64,000 nucleotides of DNA, from positions 2,914,001 through 2,978,000 of the forward strand of contig OY744466.1 of assembly GCA_963556145.1 (NCBI GenBank). The letters are read 5' to 3'. The notes under the pieces were generated by a model. It was not told where the DNA came from. It saw nothing but the letters and a program-made list of their open reading frames with translations, and made no database searches. Source of the DNA: Hygrocybe punicea. Lineage: Eukaryota; Basidiomycota; Agaricomycetes; Agaricales; Hygrophoraceae. The position numbers were made by a program, and so were the translations under genes. Positions 23,270 through 34,713 of the stretch are shown piece by piece. Every line of letters starts with the position of its first letter. Position 1 is the stretch's first letter.

Positions 23270-24940
23270 TGCATGGGAGGGTGTATCTTGAGTGTAGTAA
23301 AATTGGGGGTGGGAGGTTGGGCATATGGTGGTGGCGAGGGAGTATAAAAAGACGGGTGGCTGGTTTGGGGCACATAACAGATCGGGGGCCCCACGGCTGC
23401 TCCTGTTCACCTGAAACGAGGCGCCGTGGCTGTATTCCAGCCGGGCATGGTCGCAAACCGCGGGTGGGTAAGGGCATGCCGTGGGTTGAAAAGTGGCGTG
23501 GAGGTTTGGGCACTTGGTCGCGACGCGATGTGAGGGATTAGGACCCGACGGTTGCTGGTTTTCAACGGGAACGTGGCGCCGTGGTATATTCCAGCCGGGC
23601 GTGGCCAAGAACCGCGAGGGGTGCATGTTTGGGGTGCACAAAAAGAGGTGGGTGATTGGGGCACCTAGCGGCGATGCGAGGGATAAGGGCACCGCGGCCA
23701 CTCATTTTCAACGGGAACGTTGCGCCGTTGGTGTATTCCAGCCGGGCGTGGCCAAGAACCACGAGGGGAAGCGTGTTTGGGGTGAACAAAAAGCGGGGGT
23801 GAGTGGTTGGGGCACAAAGTGGCAATGCGAGGGATTAGGACCCAACGGCCGTTCGTTTTCAATGGGAACGATGCGCCACGGGTGTATTCCAGCCGGGCGT
23901 GGCCAAGACCGGCAAGGGGAGACGTGTTTCGGGTGAAAAAAAAAAGGGATGAGTGGTTGGGGCACATAGCGTCGATGCGAGGGATCAGGGCCATGCGGCC
24001 ACAGGTTTTCAATGGGAACGAAGCACCGTGGGTGCATTCCAACCGGGCGTGGCCAAAAACCGGGTGCGTGGGTGTGTTTAGGGTGTAAAAAAAATGTGTG
24101 GTGCTTGGGGCACAGATGGCGGCAGCGCGAGGTCCGGAGACACGCCGCCCGCTCGTTTTCAACGCGAACGAGGTGCGGGGGCTGTAGACGGGCCGGGGGT
24201 AGACGAAAAAGTGGCGGGACGGGACGTCCTGATGGTTGAAAGGGGGGGGTGGTGGTGGTTGGGCAGACAGCCGGATCGCGAGGGTCTGAGACCCCCCGAC
24301 CGCTCGTTGTCAACGGAAACGGAGTGTGGGGGGTGTAGACTAGCCGGGGGTGGTCAAAAACGGGACGGGAGCGGGGGGTCCTGGTGGTAGAAAAAGGGGG
24401 TGGGGGTGGTTGGGCAGTCAGCCGGATCGCGAGGGCTTGAGACCCCCCGACCGCTCGTTGTCAACGGAAACGGAGCGTGGGGGGTGTAGACTAGCCGGGG
24501 GTGGTCGAAAACGGGACGGGAGCGGGTGTCCTGGTGGTAGAAAAGGGGGGTGGGGGTGGTTGGGCAGTCAGCCGGATCGCGAGGGTCTGAGACCCCCCGA
24601 CCGCTCGTTGTCAACGGAAACGGAGCGTGGGGGGTGTAGACTAGCCGGGGGTGGTCGAAAACGGGACGGGAGCGGGTGTCCTGGTGGTAGAAAAGGGGGG
24701 TGGGGGTGGTTGGGCAGTCAGCCGGATCGCGAGGGCCTGAGACCCCCCGACTACTGGTTTTCAACGGAAACGGAGCGTGGAGGGTGTAGCCTAGACGGGG
24801 GAGGCTGAAAACGCGGCGGTACAGGCTGTCCTGGTGGTGGACCAAAGGAGGCGCGGTGGTTGGGCAAATGATGGGAGCGTGCGGTCCTGAGACCCCCCGA
24901 CCCCTCGTTTTCAGCACAGATGAGGTGCGGGGGTGCAGAC
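23270..24940. repeat. GC-rich tandem array 2, two unit types, ~150-bp period
   Basis: The first half (to about 24,110) uses a unit with GCGCCGTGG and TTCCAGCCGGGCGTGGCC, at about 23,421, 23,576, 23,722, 23,872 and 24,023. The second half uses the unit of array 1, with three nearly identical 150-bp copies marked by GAGACCCCCCGACCGCTCG at about 24,289, 24,439 and 24,589. The near-identity implies recent duplication. Overlapping long frames on both strands are artefacts of the repeat. Confidence 0.88.
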
Positions 24941-24944
24941 ATCA

Positions 24945-25555
24945 GTACCAGACCAAAGAAAACAAACTACGTACTTACCTTGGTCTACACCACCGCCCGA
25001 CAATCTTGCTGTTGCCAGTGAGCCGCAGGTTTTGCACTTAACTGAGCTCGAAAGCTCTCCCTGTGCATTTCAGACTCCGCTCGAATTTCAGCCACAGCTC
25101 TGGACCACCCTTCCTTGTTTGCATTCTAGAGACTCAGATATCACATTTTACAACTGCCTCCAGTGGACAAAAGTGTAGCATACATCCAGTAGAATATACT
25201 TGGAAATTATCACATTTTTATTTGTAGTATAACATGAGTTATTGTATCTATACTGATTTCCTTGGCAAAAGATAGCTCACAGGTAGTCCAAATTATGCCA
25301 GATCCACTCCATAATTTTTTTCCAGCAGGACAGTCCCCATGACATCCTCCTTGTCAAATCTGGTGACAGTCTATGCAGTGTGCAAGTCAATAGAGGCTCT
25401 GAATTCTGGAATGAAACCAGTCAAACGGGATTTTGAACTCAGTTGCCATATTGGGACACATTTTTCCCTCAGTCCCTGAGATGAATGAATGAATCACCTC
25501 AATGGCTGAAAACCGGGTTTATAAGAACGAGTTTTCCATAAATGGAAGAACTCGT
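24945..25555 (-). other. Family-B 5' region of E2 with terminal hairpin
   Basis: About 600 bp shared with 18,650-19,246 and 28,795-29,398, ending in the hairpin whose minus-strand form is ACGAGTTCTTCCAT/ATGGAAAACTCGT. The inner stem differs from family A (TTTTAAT/ATTAAAA) but stays paired, which suggests the structure itself is selected. Confidence 0.8.
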
Positions 25556-27440
25556 AACAATTGACTTATATTTTCTCAACCCTACTTCACTATGATCTTG
25601 AATGCTGTACAACAGATGAGTCATCAATATGAAGACTACTGTACTTGTTGAGTGGGCTAATGTTGCACTTGGGGAAGTGGGCCATCACCAGCGTGGCATG
25701 AACGAGTTCTTCTGGGCAGCCCTCTCTGAAACTTGTCAGTTGTCATTTTCAGATTGAGATACTTTATATCATAATGTTATCAATATTCACATTAAATTTC
25801 CAACACTACCAGTACATGTAAGGAATGGGTTGCATGGATATGAGTGGTTAGACTCTGACGATACTTAAAGCTATGCTTAGAGTATCAAAATGGATGGAGG
25901 AAGTTCGGTGTATGGTGTAACCAATGTTCAACTATCCAGAATGTTAGCATGCTAATTATATACATGTAGGAATGGAATAAACCAAATAGAATGGTACTGA
26001 ATCAACCAAACAACAGACCAATCAGTCCAGACCAATGACAAAGAAGAAATGACTAAGACCAACATAACAATGTACAATAACAAGATTACCATTTCCAACA
26101 GTACAGTATTCAATGGCATCATTGAACACAACAATTAAGGCTCAATACTGAAGTGTGTTGCAGATACTGATAGTGATACTGACTAAGCAATGACTAAGCA
26201 ACTCATGTGCTCTGCTTTTGTTGATGCAGGCCTTGTTTTCACTGTTTTGCTGCAATGCCCAACCAAATACATACCAGAAAATTTGTAGGACACTGTTGAC
26301 ATGTTACACTACAAATGCTACTGCAATGTCAAGGCTTTTTATGTACAAATAGAGTCAATATTAATCAAATTTTATAAATTTGTTGAAATCTGCACTATCT
26401 TTGGCACTAGAGCAATGTGAATTGTTATTCTGCTTATTCCTTATTTGTGTTGTGAAATGACTCATTGCAGGTACACAATAAATTTTCAGTACTTTATTTA
26501 ATGGAAGAAAAATGATGTTTCTGGTCATTTGGAAAAAAATGCCACACCAAAATATGCTTTCTTAACTTACCTGTCTCCAAATTAACCATTTATCACTCTT
26601 ATTTACCTTCCATTATAGCTGCTGTATTCTAACTTCTGTATCCTGCCTTGCCAGCACCATGAATGATTTAAAGCAGAATACCAAGCATTTCCAGTGTTTT
26701 GTATTTGATTTTTCTTGAGCAGAGATGTAGTCTAATCTCTTTGAATCATAGATGTGAATTGTAGTATAGAACCTAGAGAAAACATCAAATATTTTAAAAA
26801 TATGAAATGTAAAGCTGCCCTTATGTTAAAGTCAACATACTGCAACTTGCTTGGTAACTTGTACAATGTGGGATGTTGACTATATCTTCACAATAATGGC
26901 ATACAAAATTCTCAAAAAATCCCTAATGTTTTCTATTAGCCTCACACTACTACCTTTACTCCAGAGGGATTTTATTTAGAACAAATTAGGTGCCAAAAAT
27001 TCTTTGTCAAACCAAACAGCATAAGGTTTTCAGCAATTCATGGATTTGGTAAATCTGTCTTCATATACTACTCAATAAATTTCCAGGACTTTCCACATAT
27101 CTCTCCACATGATGTACAACAAGTCCTCCTGCAAAGGTAAAGCATTTTGAGTTCAACTGGACTCAGTATTAATTTACTGACAACATTTTATGAATATTCA
27201 ACCATTATTCTAATTTAGCTTGAAATCCTTAGCCTTTGCAGGCAAGGTTGTAGCAGGATATGTGGAGAACCTCTTACAATTTTATAGGAATTTATTTAGT
27301 TGTATGCCATGGACAGGGTGCAAAGTCTGAACCCCAGGTAAAAGCAATTATTTGTTTAATTATTTGTTTAATTATTTTTTCTCTGCAACACACGTATCGG
27401 GCCACAATTAACCTAAAATGCCACAGGTGGCCAATTTATC

Positions 27441-27490
27441 TTGAACAAAATCTGAGTAGACAGAATTCTGTCTACTCAGATTTTGTTCAA
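27441..27490. repeat. 50-bp perfect palindrome
   Basis: Two 25-base halves are exact reverse complements, centred on GAATTC at 27,463-27,468. The half-site is TTGAACAAAATCTGAGTAGA plus CAGAA. There is no spacer. Confidence 0.95.
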
Positions 27491-27869
27491 CTCCCCTCTC
27501 ATACCAATTTTCAAGGGAATCCAGTAATATTTGAATGTTTTATGATCAAAACATTGGTGTTCAAAGGAGTGAACAGATTCCCCCCTAATGGGTGAATATT
27601 AACTTTCTAATTTTATTGATACTCCTGAATAAAAAATTCATACCCAGATAGGTTCAGATAATGCTCAGAAGGAATTAGAATATCTTTTAGCAGTAGAAAT
27701 TGGTACAGAATCAGGGTGTTCAAAGGACTGGTATGGAAACCACCAGTTGAAACTTGCAAAATGCTAATACTGCAATATTTCAAATAATAAATACAATAAT
27801 AATAGTTAATTAATACTGATATACTGTCAATATTTGTGAATAAGCAATAGAAAAATTAATTGAACTTGA

Positions 27870-28790
27870 AAATGTGCCGCTCAATGGGAACCAGGCGCAC
27901 TGGCCCAATTCCAACCCAGCGTGGCCAAAAACTGAGCAAACAGGGTGGGTGGTTGGGTGCATGGTGGCAACGCGCAACGATTGAGACCCTACTACTGCTT
28001 GTGCTTGATGGGAACGAGGCGCCGTGGGTCTGTGCTAGCCGGGCATGGCCAAAAACCGGTGTAAAAAATAGGAAGATGGGTGCTTGAGTCCGGAGGTGCT
28101 TGGGCACTGGCCGACAACGGGTGAGACTGGGACCCCCCGACGCCTCGTTTTCTACGCGAACGAGGTGTGGGGGGCGTATACGAGTTGGGGCTGGTCAAAA
28201 ACGGCGTGGGTGGCGTGTCCTGGGTGGAAAACAGTTGGGGGGCGTGTTGCTTAGGCACTGGGCGGAAACGGGTGGGAGTGGGACACCCCGAAGTCTCGTT
28301 TTCGACGCGAACGAGGCGTGGGGGGCGTATACGAGCTGGGGGTGGTCGAAAACGGCGTGGGGTGGCGTGTCCTGGGTGTAAAAGAGTCGGGGGGGTGATG
28401 CTTGGCACATAATGGTGATGCGAGGGATTGGGGCCCCATGGCCACTCGATTTCAATGGGAACGACGCGCCGTGGGTGTTTTCCAGCCGGGCGTGGCCAAA
28501 AACCGTGTGGGACGGTGTGTTTAGGGTGTAACAAACTGGGTGTGGTGGTGGGAGTGCAGATGGCGGCAGCGCGAGCTCCTGAGACCCCCCGACCCCCCGT
28601 TTTCAACGTGAACGAGGTGCAGGGGGCATAGACGAGCCGGGGGTGGTCGAAAACAAGCGGGGTAGGGTGGACTGATGGGCGGAAACAGGGGGGGTGGGGT
28701 GGTTGGGCAGATGGCGGGATTGCAAGGTCCTGAGACCCCCCGGCCCCTCATTTTCAACGCGGATGAGATGCGGGGGGTGCAGACATCATT
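27870..28790. repeat. GC-rich tandem array 3
   Basis: A mixture of the two unit types of array 2: GCGCCGTGGGTGTTTTCCAGCC-like units and GACCCCCCGACCCC...AACGAGGTGCGGGG-like units, with a period of about 150 bp. It is followed directly by the family-B 5' region. Units are more diverged than in array 2. Confidence 0.82.
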
Positions 28791-30128
28791 ATTAGACCAC
28801 ACAAATAAAACTACGTGCTTACCTTTCTGTACACCACCCCCCCCGACGATCTTGCTGTTGAGCAACTGAAGGTTTTGCACTCGTCTGAGCTCGAATGGTC
28901 TGACTGTGCATTTCAGACTCCGCTCGAATGTCAGCCACAAGTCCGGACCACCCTTGCTTGTTTGCATCTTAGAAATTCAGATATGACATTTCACAGCTGC
29001 TTTCAGTGGACAAAGGTGTACCATACATACAAGAGAATATAGCTAGAAATTACCACATTTTACTTTGCAGTATTACACCAGTTATTGTATCTATACTCAT
29101 TTCCTTTGCATAAACCAGCTCACAGGTGGTCCAAATTATGTCAGATCCACTGCATAATTTTTTTCCAGCAGGACAGTCCCCATGACATGCTCCTTGTCAA
29201 ATCTGGTGACAGTCTATGCAGTGTGCAAGTCAATAGAGGCTCTGAATTCTGGAATGAAACCAGTCAAACGGGATTTTGAACTCAGTTGCCATATTGGGAC
29301 ACAATTTTCGCTCAGTCCCTGAGATGAATGAATGAATCACCAAACAGACTGCAAACCCGGTGTATAAGAACGAGTTTTCCATAAATGGAAGAACTCGTAA
29401 CATAGCATAAACAAGTCTGTTTTCTTTCATTTTATTTGTATGATTGTTACTCACATTAATAAGTGATTAATATACAATTAACATATATGATAATGTGTGA
29501 TATCACATTAAATTTTATGTTTGAAGTAAAAATCATAGTAGATGATCAGAAATAAGCTTATTTCTGCTTATATGGCTGATATTTCCATATATGGTAATAG
29601 TGGTCACATGTGACTATGACTCATATGATCAGCTCAAAATTTAGCATATATAGTGTAAAATTGCCATATATGGTTAGACTGGTCACATGTGACTGTCACC
29701 ATTGCGATCAGCAAAAAAATTGCTATACAATATCAGAAATTGCCTTATATGGTTAGAGCAGTCACATGTGACTGTCACAACTTGCCTGAAATGGTTATAT
29801 TAGTCAGCAGTTCAAGTTTCAGCTGATTCTGACAAGAATTGAGGCTGGTACGAATATTTTGAATACAATTTAAAGGTAATTTGTCTTTTGGGAGACAACC
29901 CATGTTTGGATGCTTATGTAAGCTTGTCCACACATGGCCCCAACAGTATCTGATTTTCCAATATCAGAAGTAGAATCATATCTCTTGCCCAAAAAAATTT
30001 TCTCTATAGGCGATCATCGAACATTAATTAATCAATTAATTGATTAATTAATTAATTAATTAATTACGAACCCTCACTGGTCCTGGTTTGATAAAGAACG
30101 AGTCTTTTAATAAATTAAAAGAACTCGT

Positions 30129-31407
30129 AACTAGTGAATTCATGATCAGTGAATGCTTCATCCCATGATTCCAGTTCACTTTTCAGGTTATGACCAGATC
30201 TCCATGGTTTGAACAGAGTGAGCATTGTGATGCAATAGTATTCTCTGTCTCCTCTATCACGTCTGGGCAATGAACCACCAACAAAGTTTGGAACAACATG
30301 CTGCTTCTTTTCACTGAATTCTATGCAGTGTGTTTCATACAATGGGTGATCTTCTAGAAAAAGCTTGGTATCTTCTTGAACCAGCTCAGTGCTATCAGAC
30401 TCATTGTCCTCTGAATCACATTCTATGAAAGTGTCATTATCTTTGATGTTAAGATCATCAAATTCTATGCTTAAGTCATTACTGGTAGATACATTAGATT
30501 TCAAAGTCTTTGTATGAGTTGCAGTTTGTGGCTCAGATTCCAAGACATCTAACTCATCATCACTGTTTATTTCATCATGAGGTTTTTGAATGTTTCTCTT
30601 GACTCTTTCTGCACCCTGCACCCATTCATATAAATTCATGTCTTCATAATGAGTTGGTCTGTAAATATAGTCATGCACAGCAGATAGTCCTATGAATTTT
30701 CCCTTTTGATTGTGCAGTACAACTTTTTCAGAGTCAACTTGCATGTCATCATTTTCATCTGGATTCCAAGCTTTCTGGACTTCTCTCACATAGTTTCTCC
30801 AGTAAACAGGAATGAATTTGTGTCTAGTATAATGGTCAGGGTGACCAAGCAGATACATGGAAGCCATTGGACCACCAATTTCAAGTTTTGCAGTTAAAGC
30901 ATTGATGATCTGGGTGATGAGTTTTCTAGCTTTGTCTTTTCTTTTCATTGACCCTCCAAGCATTTCTGAGTTTCTGTCAAACACACTTCTAATGGTATCA
31001 AATATGCTATATGTTTTCAATCCAGGTTTTGTAATATAGTCAGAAATATATGCTACAATAGCTTTGATTGCAGTACCAGAAAGAAGACTTGTAATATCAG
31101 AATTGCAGCGAAGTAGAAATGTCACAAGTGGTGTCAATGTATTGATCCATGCTTCACCCTTGTTCATATTCAATGCACCAGTTTTTGGGTCTACTTGTGT
31201 TGATTCAAACACAGGTCTGGGAAATCTAGCTTTGCATTTACCATGTTTGTTCATGCAACTGGGTCTGTCTTTTCTCTGGACTTTCTCATTGTTAGAACTA
31301 TTTCTGCCACAATTATGAACATTGGAGCGTAAAATCAAATGATCAACAGTGTTTGAAAATCTGTCCCACCATGAATTGACCTGTTTGCAACTATTACAAA
31401 TGTTGTT
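30129..31407 (-). pseudogene. Hel-2 transposase, N-terminal part: Rep two-tyrosine region
   Basis: The minus-strand coding sequence starts within the segment between the HUH and two-tyrosine motifs. It includes RKDRPSCMNKHGKCKARFPRP, the YISDYITKPG two-tyrosine motif and the acidic linker, ending HEFTS where A3 is inserted (30,128). The upstream HUH region is lost because a family-B' element begins at 31,408. It is about 95 percent identical to Hel-1 by eye. No stop interrupts the segment. Confidence 0.9.
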
Positions 31408-33370
31408 ACGAGTTCTTCCATTTATGGAAGAATCGTTCTTATCAGTCCAGGATACAGCGCAGTTCGTCAGTAATTAAATAAATAAATAAATAAATTAATT
31501 GATTAATGTTTGAAATCGACCATAGAGCCAAATTTTGCATTGCTGACCGTTTCTTTTTGAAAAAATTCATGAATAAACTAGATTTTTCGAATTTTGTCCT
31601 CAAATATTGTCAGGAATATAGGATTTATCTTGAGGTCATAAGAACTCAAAGACCATTACAATGGATAAGAAAAATAATTTGTATGACGCGGAATTTGAGC
31701 GAAAAAGGCAGTTGTCACACTGAGTAACAGGTGAGTTGCCCCCCCCTCCTCGAATTTTTTTGGTTCATCTTCAGTCAGATACCACTGACTTATGTAGGGG
31801 CAGGCCCAAAACGATTCCGGCACCCCGTTTCCGACTAAAACGACGAGTCTGGGCGAGGGGAACGGCCACACACGGAATTGGTAAGTCACCCCCCCTTGAT
31901 ACATTTTTGTTCACCTTCACCCGAATACAGCCTGTCCCGCCCCGTTTTCGACCACCCCTGGCCATTCTTCACTCCCCGCTCCTCGTTCGTGTTGAATACG
32001 AGCGACCTGGGGGTCTCAGGCCGTCGCGTTCCAGCTCTCTGCCCAATCTCAAGCACCCACCCTTTTTCATCCACCAGGACACCCTTTCCCTCCCCGTTTT
32101 CGACCACCCCCAGCCAGTCTCCACCCCCCGCACCTCGTTCCCATTGCAAACAAACACCCGGGCGGTCTCACGACCGCACGTTCCAGCTCTCTGCCCAGCC
32201 AGCACCACCCCGTTTTCAACCACCAAATCACCCCGTCCCGCCCCGTTTTCGACCACCACCGGCCAGTCTCCACCCCCCACAACTCATCCCCATTGAGAAC
32301 GAGCAGTCGAGGGGTGGCAGGACCTCGCGTTCCGGCTTTCTGCGCAACCACTGCCATACCACATTTTCATCCACCAAATCACCCCATTCCGCCCAGTCTT
32401 CGATCACTCCCAACCAGTCTACACCCCCAGCACCTCGTTCCCTTTGAAAACGAGCAACTGGGGGGTGTCAGTACCTCGCGTTCCGGCTGTCTGGCCAACC
32501 ACCACCAACCCCCCTTTTCAACTACCAGGATGCCCCTCATGCCCCGTTTTCAACCACCTACGGCCACTCTACACCCCCCATGCTTCATTTCCATTGAAAA
32601 CGAGCGACCAGGGGGTCTCAAGACCTAGGGTTCCGGCTGTCTGCGCTACCACCACCACCACCCGGTTTTCACTCACCAGGACACCCCTTCCCGCCCCGTT
32701 TTCGACCACCCCCGGCTGGTACATGCCCCCCGCGACTCGTTTCCGTTGAAAACGAGAGGCCGGGGGGGTCCGAATCCGTCGCGTTTAATTAATTGATTAA
32801 TGTTTGTAATCAACTATAGAGCCAAATTCTGCATTTCTGCTCTTTTCTTTTTGAAAAAAATCACAAATAAACTAGATTTTTCGAATTTTGTCCACAAATA
32901 TTTTCAGGAATACAGGATTTATCTTGAGGTCATAAGAACTCACAAAATGCTCCAATGGACGAGAAAAAGTATTTGTATCACACGAATTTGAGCGAAAAAG
33001 GCAGTTGTCACGCTCAGTCACATGTGAGTTGCCCCATTTTTTTTGGTTCACTTTCGGTCGGATACCACTGACTTAGGTAGGGGCAGGCCCCAAACGATTC
33101 CGGCACCCCGTTTCCGACCAAAATGACGTCTCGGTAAGGGGAACGGCTGCGCACAGAATCTGTGCCCCCTTGATATTTTTTTTCTCTCTTTTGCACAGGT
33201 ACAATTTACTTAGGTTCACACAGGCTTGAAACGATTCCGGCACCCCATTTCCGACTAAAACAACGAGTCTAGGCGAGGGGAACGGCCACACACGGAACAA
33301 CCTCAAGCACCCCGCATTTCCATCCACCAGGACGCCCCACCCCACCCCATCCTGTTTGCGACCACCCGGC
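31408..33370 (+). mobile_element. Family-B' element, 5' part, partly duplicated
   Basis: The 5' hairpin (ACGAGTTCTTCCATTTATGG with its complement) starts at 31,408 after TGTT, inside Hel-2. It is followed by an (AAAT)n/ATTA tract. The segment from about 31,495 to 31,880 is repeated at 32,788-33,300 with a tandem array between, so the element contains an internal duplication or a second copy. I could not find its 3' end. It may end before the gene at 33,520. Confidence 0.6.
31900..32785. repeat. GC-rich tandem array 4
   Basis: About seven units are the reverse-complement counterpart of array 1 (CGTTTTCGACCACC, CACCTCGTTC, AACGAGCG...GGGGGTCTCA). As in the other elements it sits just inside the 5' region of its host element. 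Open frames on both strands are repeat artefacts. Confidence 0.8.
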
Positions 33371-33519
33371 TAGTCTACACCCCCGTGTTGCATAAGTTAT
33401 AGCAGTTCTTAACATTCAAGTTAACAGAAATGCACCCATGTTCATATAGATTAAAAATATGTACAAAAAATTTGAAAAGATGACGGTTTCAAGAAGAAAA
33501 AAATTCAAGCAGGCTGATC
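33371..33519. other. Short spacer between the transposon nest and the first gene island
   Basis: AT-rich sequence after the last array unit. It is probably the 3' untranslated region of the minus-strand gene ending at 33,520. Confidence 0.4.
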
Positions 33520-34713
33520 TTAGTTATTATTGACGGCATCTTCAACCGCATTCTCGTCATCGTCATCCTCGTCATCAGTGAAAGCCATTCCCCTTTTTCT
33601 AATCTTTGAGGATACCTCCTGTTGAAGACGTTGGGTCTTCAACAACGTTTTTGATGCCTCCTTAACCAAGCCAGCCCAGATATCAGTCAAAATATGCAAG
33701 GGTAGTTAGCCTACATACCTGGGCAAACCTATCATCGATGAGAGCTAAGGTGTGAAGTACGATTCCAAGTTTGAAGGTTTTATCATCCTTGGCAGAAAAT
33801 GCACGAAATGACACTCGAACATCCACTATCACGCCTGGAAAAAAACTGGTCGGTGCTATACGTCCATATCTACACATTTTGACCCGTGAGTTTTTCTCGG
33901 TAGAGTCAATATCATATGCTCACTTGGTTTTGTTCTCAGGCGTTATCTGTCTTGTGAAGTAACCAACATTGTTGGAGGCAACGTGCAAGTATCGGCTTTG
34001 ATCGACTGAGGCTAAAACTCCGTCAGGATCCACAAGAGGATCAAAGGGAACGACATTTGATCGGTTGGCAAATTTGGCACTGGTGAAGTATCTGTTGTCT
34101 GCCTCAATAGTTTTGTAACCCGCAAAAGTTCCAGGCATCCAGGGATGTAGTTTGGAAAGACGAACGTCTTTGGAAAATATGGAGTGGATAGCTTGGATGC
34201 CATCCAGTGCGAGGTCGAACTGAGGGGAATTCAGCCCTGTCAATACAACATGCTGCCGGAGAAATTTGATGCTGGACCCCTTGCTACCAATAATCTCAAG
34301 ATAAACTTCAGATCTTCGCATATTGGCTAGTACTCACCTTGGAAGTCGGTGAATTGGAGGTAAGTTACTCTCTACAATAATTCCAGTGAGACGAAAGACA
34401 ACTTCCTCCATCTCACCGCCATCTATATCTTGGACCAGTTCATAGTGCCCTGTTTCTTGATTGTGTTGAGGCTTCGCTTTCAAATATAGACCGTTTTCCT
34501 AGTATATTGTTGGCAATTTAACCAAGAAAATATTCGTCGGAATACATGCCTTATTAAATACACCCAGATACTTCTGGCGAAGTTTTCCCTCATATGCCTC
34601 AGTAGAGAGCGTTTCGAGTACCTTAGCTTTTATTGAGGAGCATATGAGCTGTAATAACTGTAGCTCATAAGAGTTCTCTTACCAGCTGCAGTATACTGAT
34701 AGAATTGATTCAT
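33520..34713 (-). CDS. Unknown 302-aa protein with acidic tail; paralog of 63,007-64,000
   Basis: Six exons give one uninterrupted frame: complement of 34,713-34,683, 34,626-34,550, 34,498-34,338, 34,271-33,924, 33,869-33,719 and 33,660-33,520. All junctions have an AG acceptor. The second intron has a GC donor (GCATGT). The product starts MNQFYQYTAA. Its conserved core (VLTGLN...WMPGTF...ADNRYFTS...VVPFDPLVDPDGVLASVD...VGYFTRQ, then VIVDVRVSFRAF...LALIDDRFAQ) closely follows the second copy at the window end. It finishes with a basic stretch and a Glu/Asp tail (DDEDDDDENAVED). No catalytic motif or membrane segment is evident. I recognise it only as a repeated Agaricomycete-type hypothetical protein. 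The preserved splicing and frame argue that it is, or recently was, functional. It is divergent from the gene at 35,169 across a 455-bp spacer. Confidence 0.8.

Larger units (their letters stand above)
16085..25555 (-). mobile_element. Element E2: 9.5-kb non-autonomous Helentron-like element with inner insertions
   Basis: The 3' end starts at 16,085 (plus strand CTTGGGGAAGTGGGCC; a different 3' terminal family whose hairpin is GCCACAC/GTGATGGC) and the family-B 5' hairpin ends at 25,555. AA is present on both sides. The two flanks join to a sequence collinear with A2 (near 14,000, complement) and with the 3' region of Hel-2. It contains a remnant of a USP-like domain, two ~150-bp-period arrays, an inner family-B element ending at 19,246, two fold-back elements and a 642-bp transposon. 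Confidence 0.82.
25668..29398 (-). mobile_element. Element E3: 3.7-kb non-autonomous Helentron-like element
   Basis: The 3' end is at 25,668 (plus strand CTTGGGGAAGTGGGCC) and the family-B 5' hairpin ends at 29,398. The flanks TAATGTTGCA and CATAGCATAAAC join to a sequence collinear with the degenerate internal 3' motif of A2 (13,835-13,875, complement), so E3 sits inside that motif of A3. The interior at 25,720-27,860 is AT-rich and non-coding. It contains a 50-bp palindrome and, next to the 5' region, tandem array 3. Confidence 0.85.
15728..30128 (-). mobile_element. Element A3: ~1.2-kb A-family element expanded to 14.4 kb by nested insertions
   Basis: The minus-strand 3' end (CAAG) is at 15,728 and the 5' terminal hairpin at 30,128. 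The Hel-2 coding halves on both sides rejoin as HEFT(S/D)-(R/K)QL(D/E) compared with Hel-1. Two other elements sit inside: 16,085-25,555 (9,471 bp) and 25,668-29,398 (3,731 bp). Subtracting them leaves 1,199 bp, close to the 1,162 bp of A2 and collinear with it. The block is therefore a small element used repeatedly as a landing pad, not one giant cargo element. Confidence 0.88.
10801..31407 (-). mobile_element. Hel-2 autonomous-type Helentron-like element, nested host of several insertions
   Basis: The 3' end on the minus strand is at 10,801 (reads ...CCCACTAAACAAG), with an AA flank on the plus strand. The transposase gene lies behind it, running toward higher coordinates. It is broken by element A2 (13,126-14,287), by A3 (15,728-30,128) and by a family-B' element starting at 31,408, beyond which the 5' part is lost. 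Removing A2 and A3 restores continuous homology to Hel-1. The 3' non-coding part, 10,801-11,245, is nearly identical to 49,094-49,543. Confidence 0.85.

Noticed and set aside
23150..24920. Multiple overlapping frames of 85-201 aa on both strands
   Set aside because: Same cause: GC-rich ~150-bp repeats. Both strands look equally coding.
15728..30128. A single giant 14.4-kb cargo-carrying Helitron
   Set aside because: Internal 5' and 3' ends with matching empty sites show two later insertions; the underlying element is only 1.2 kb.
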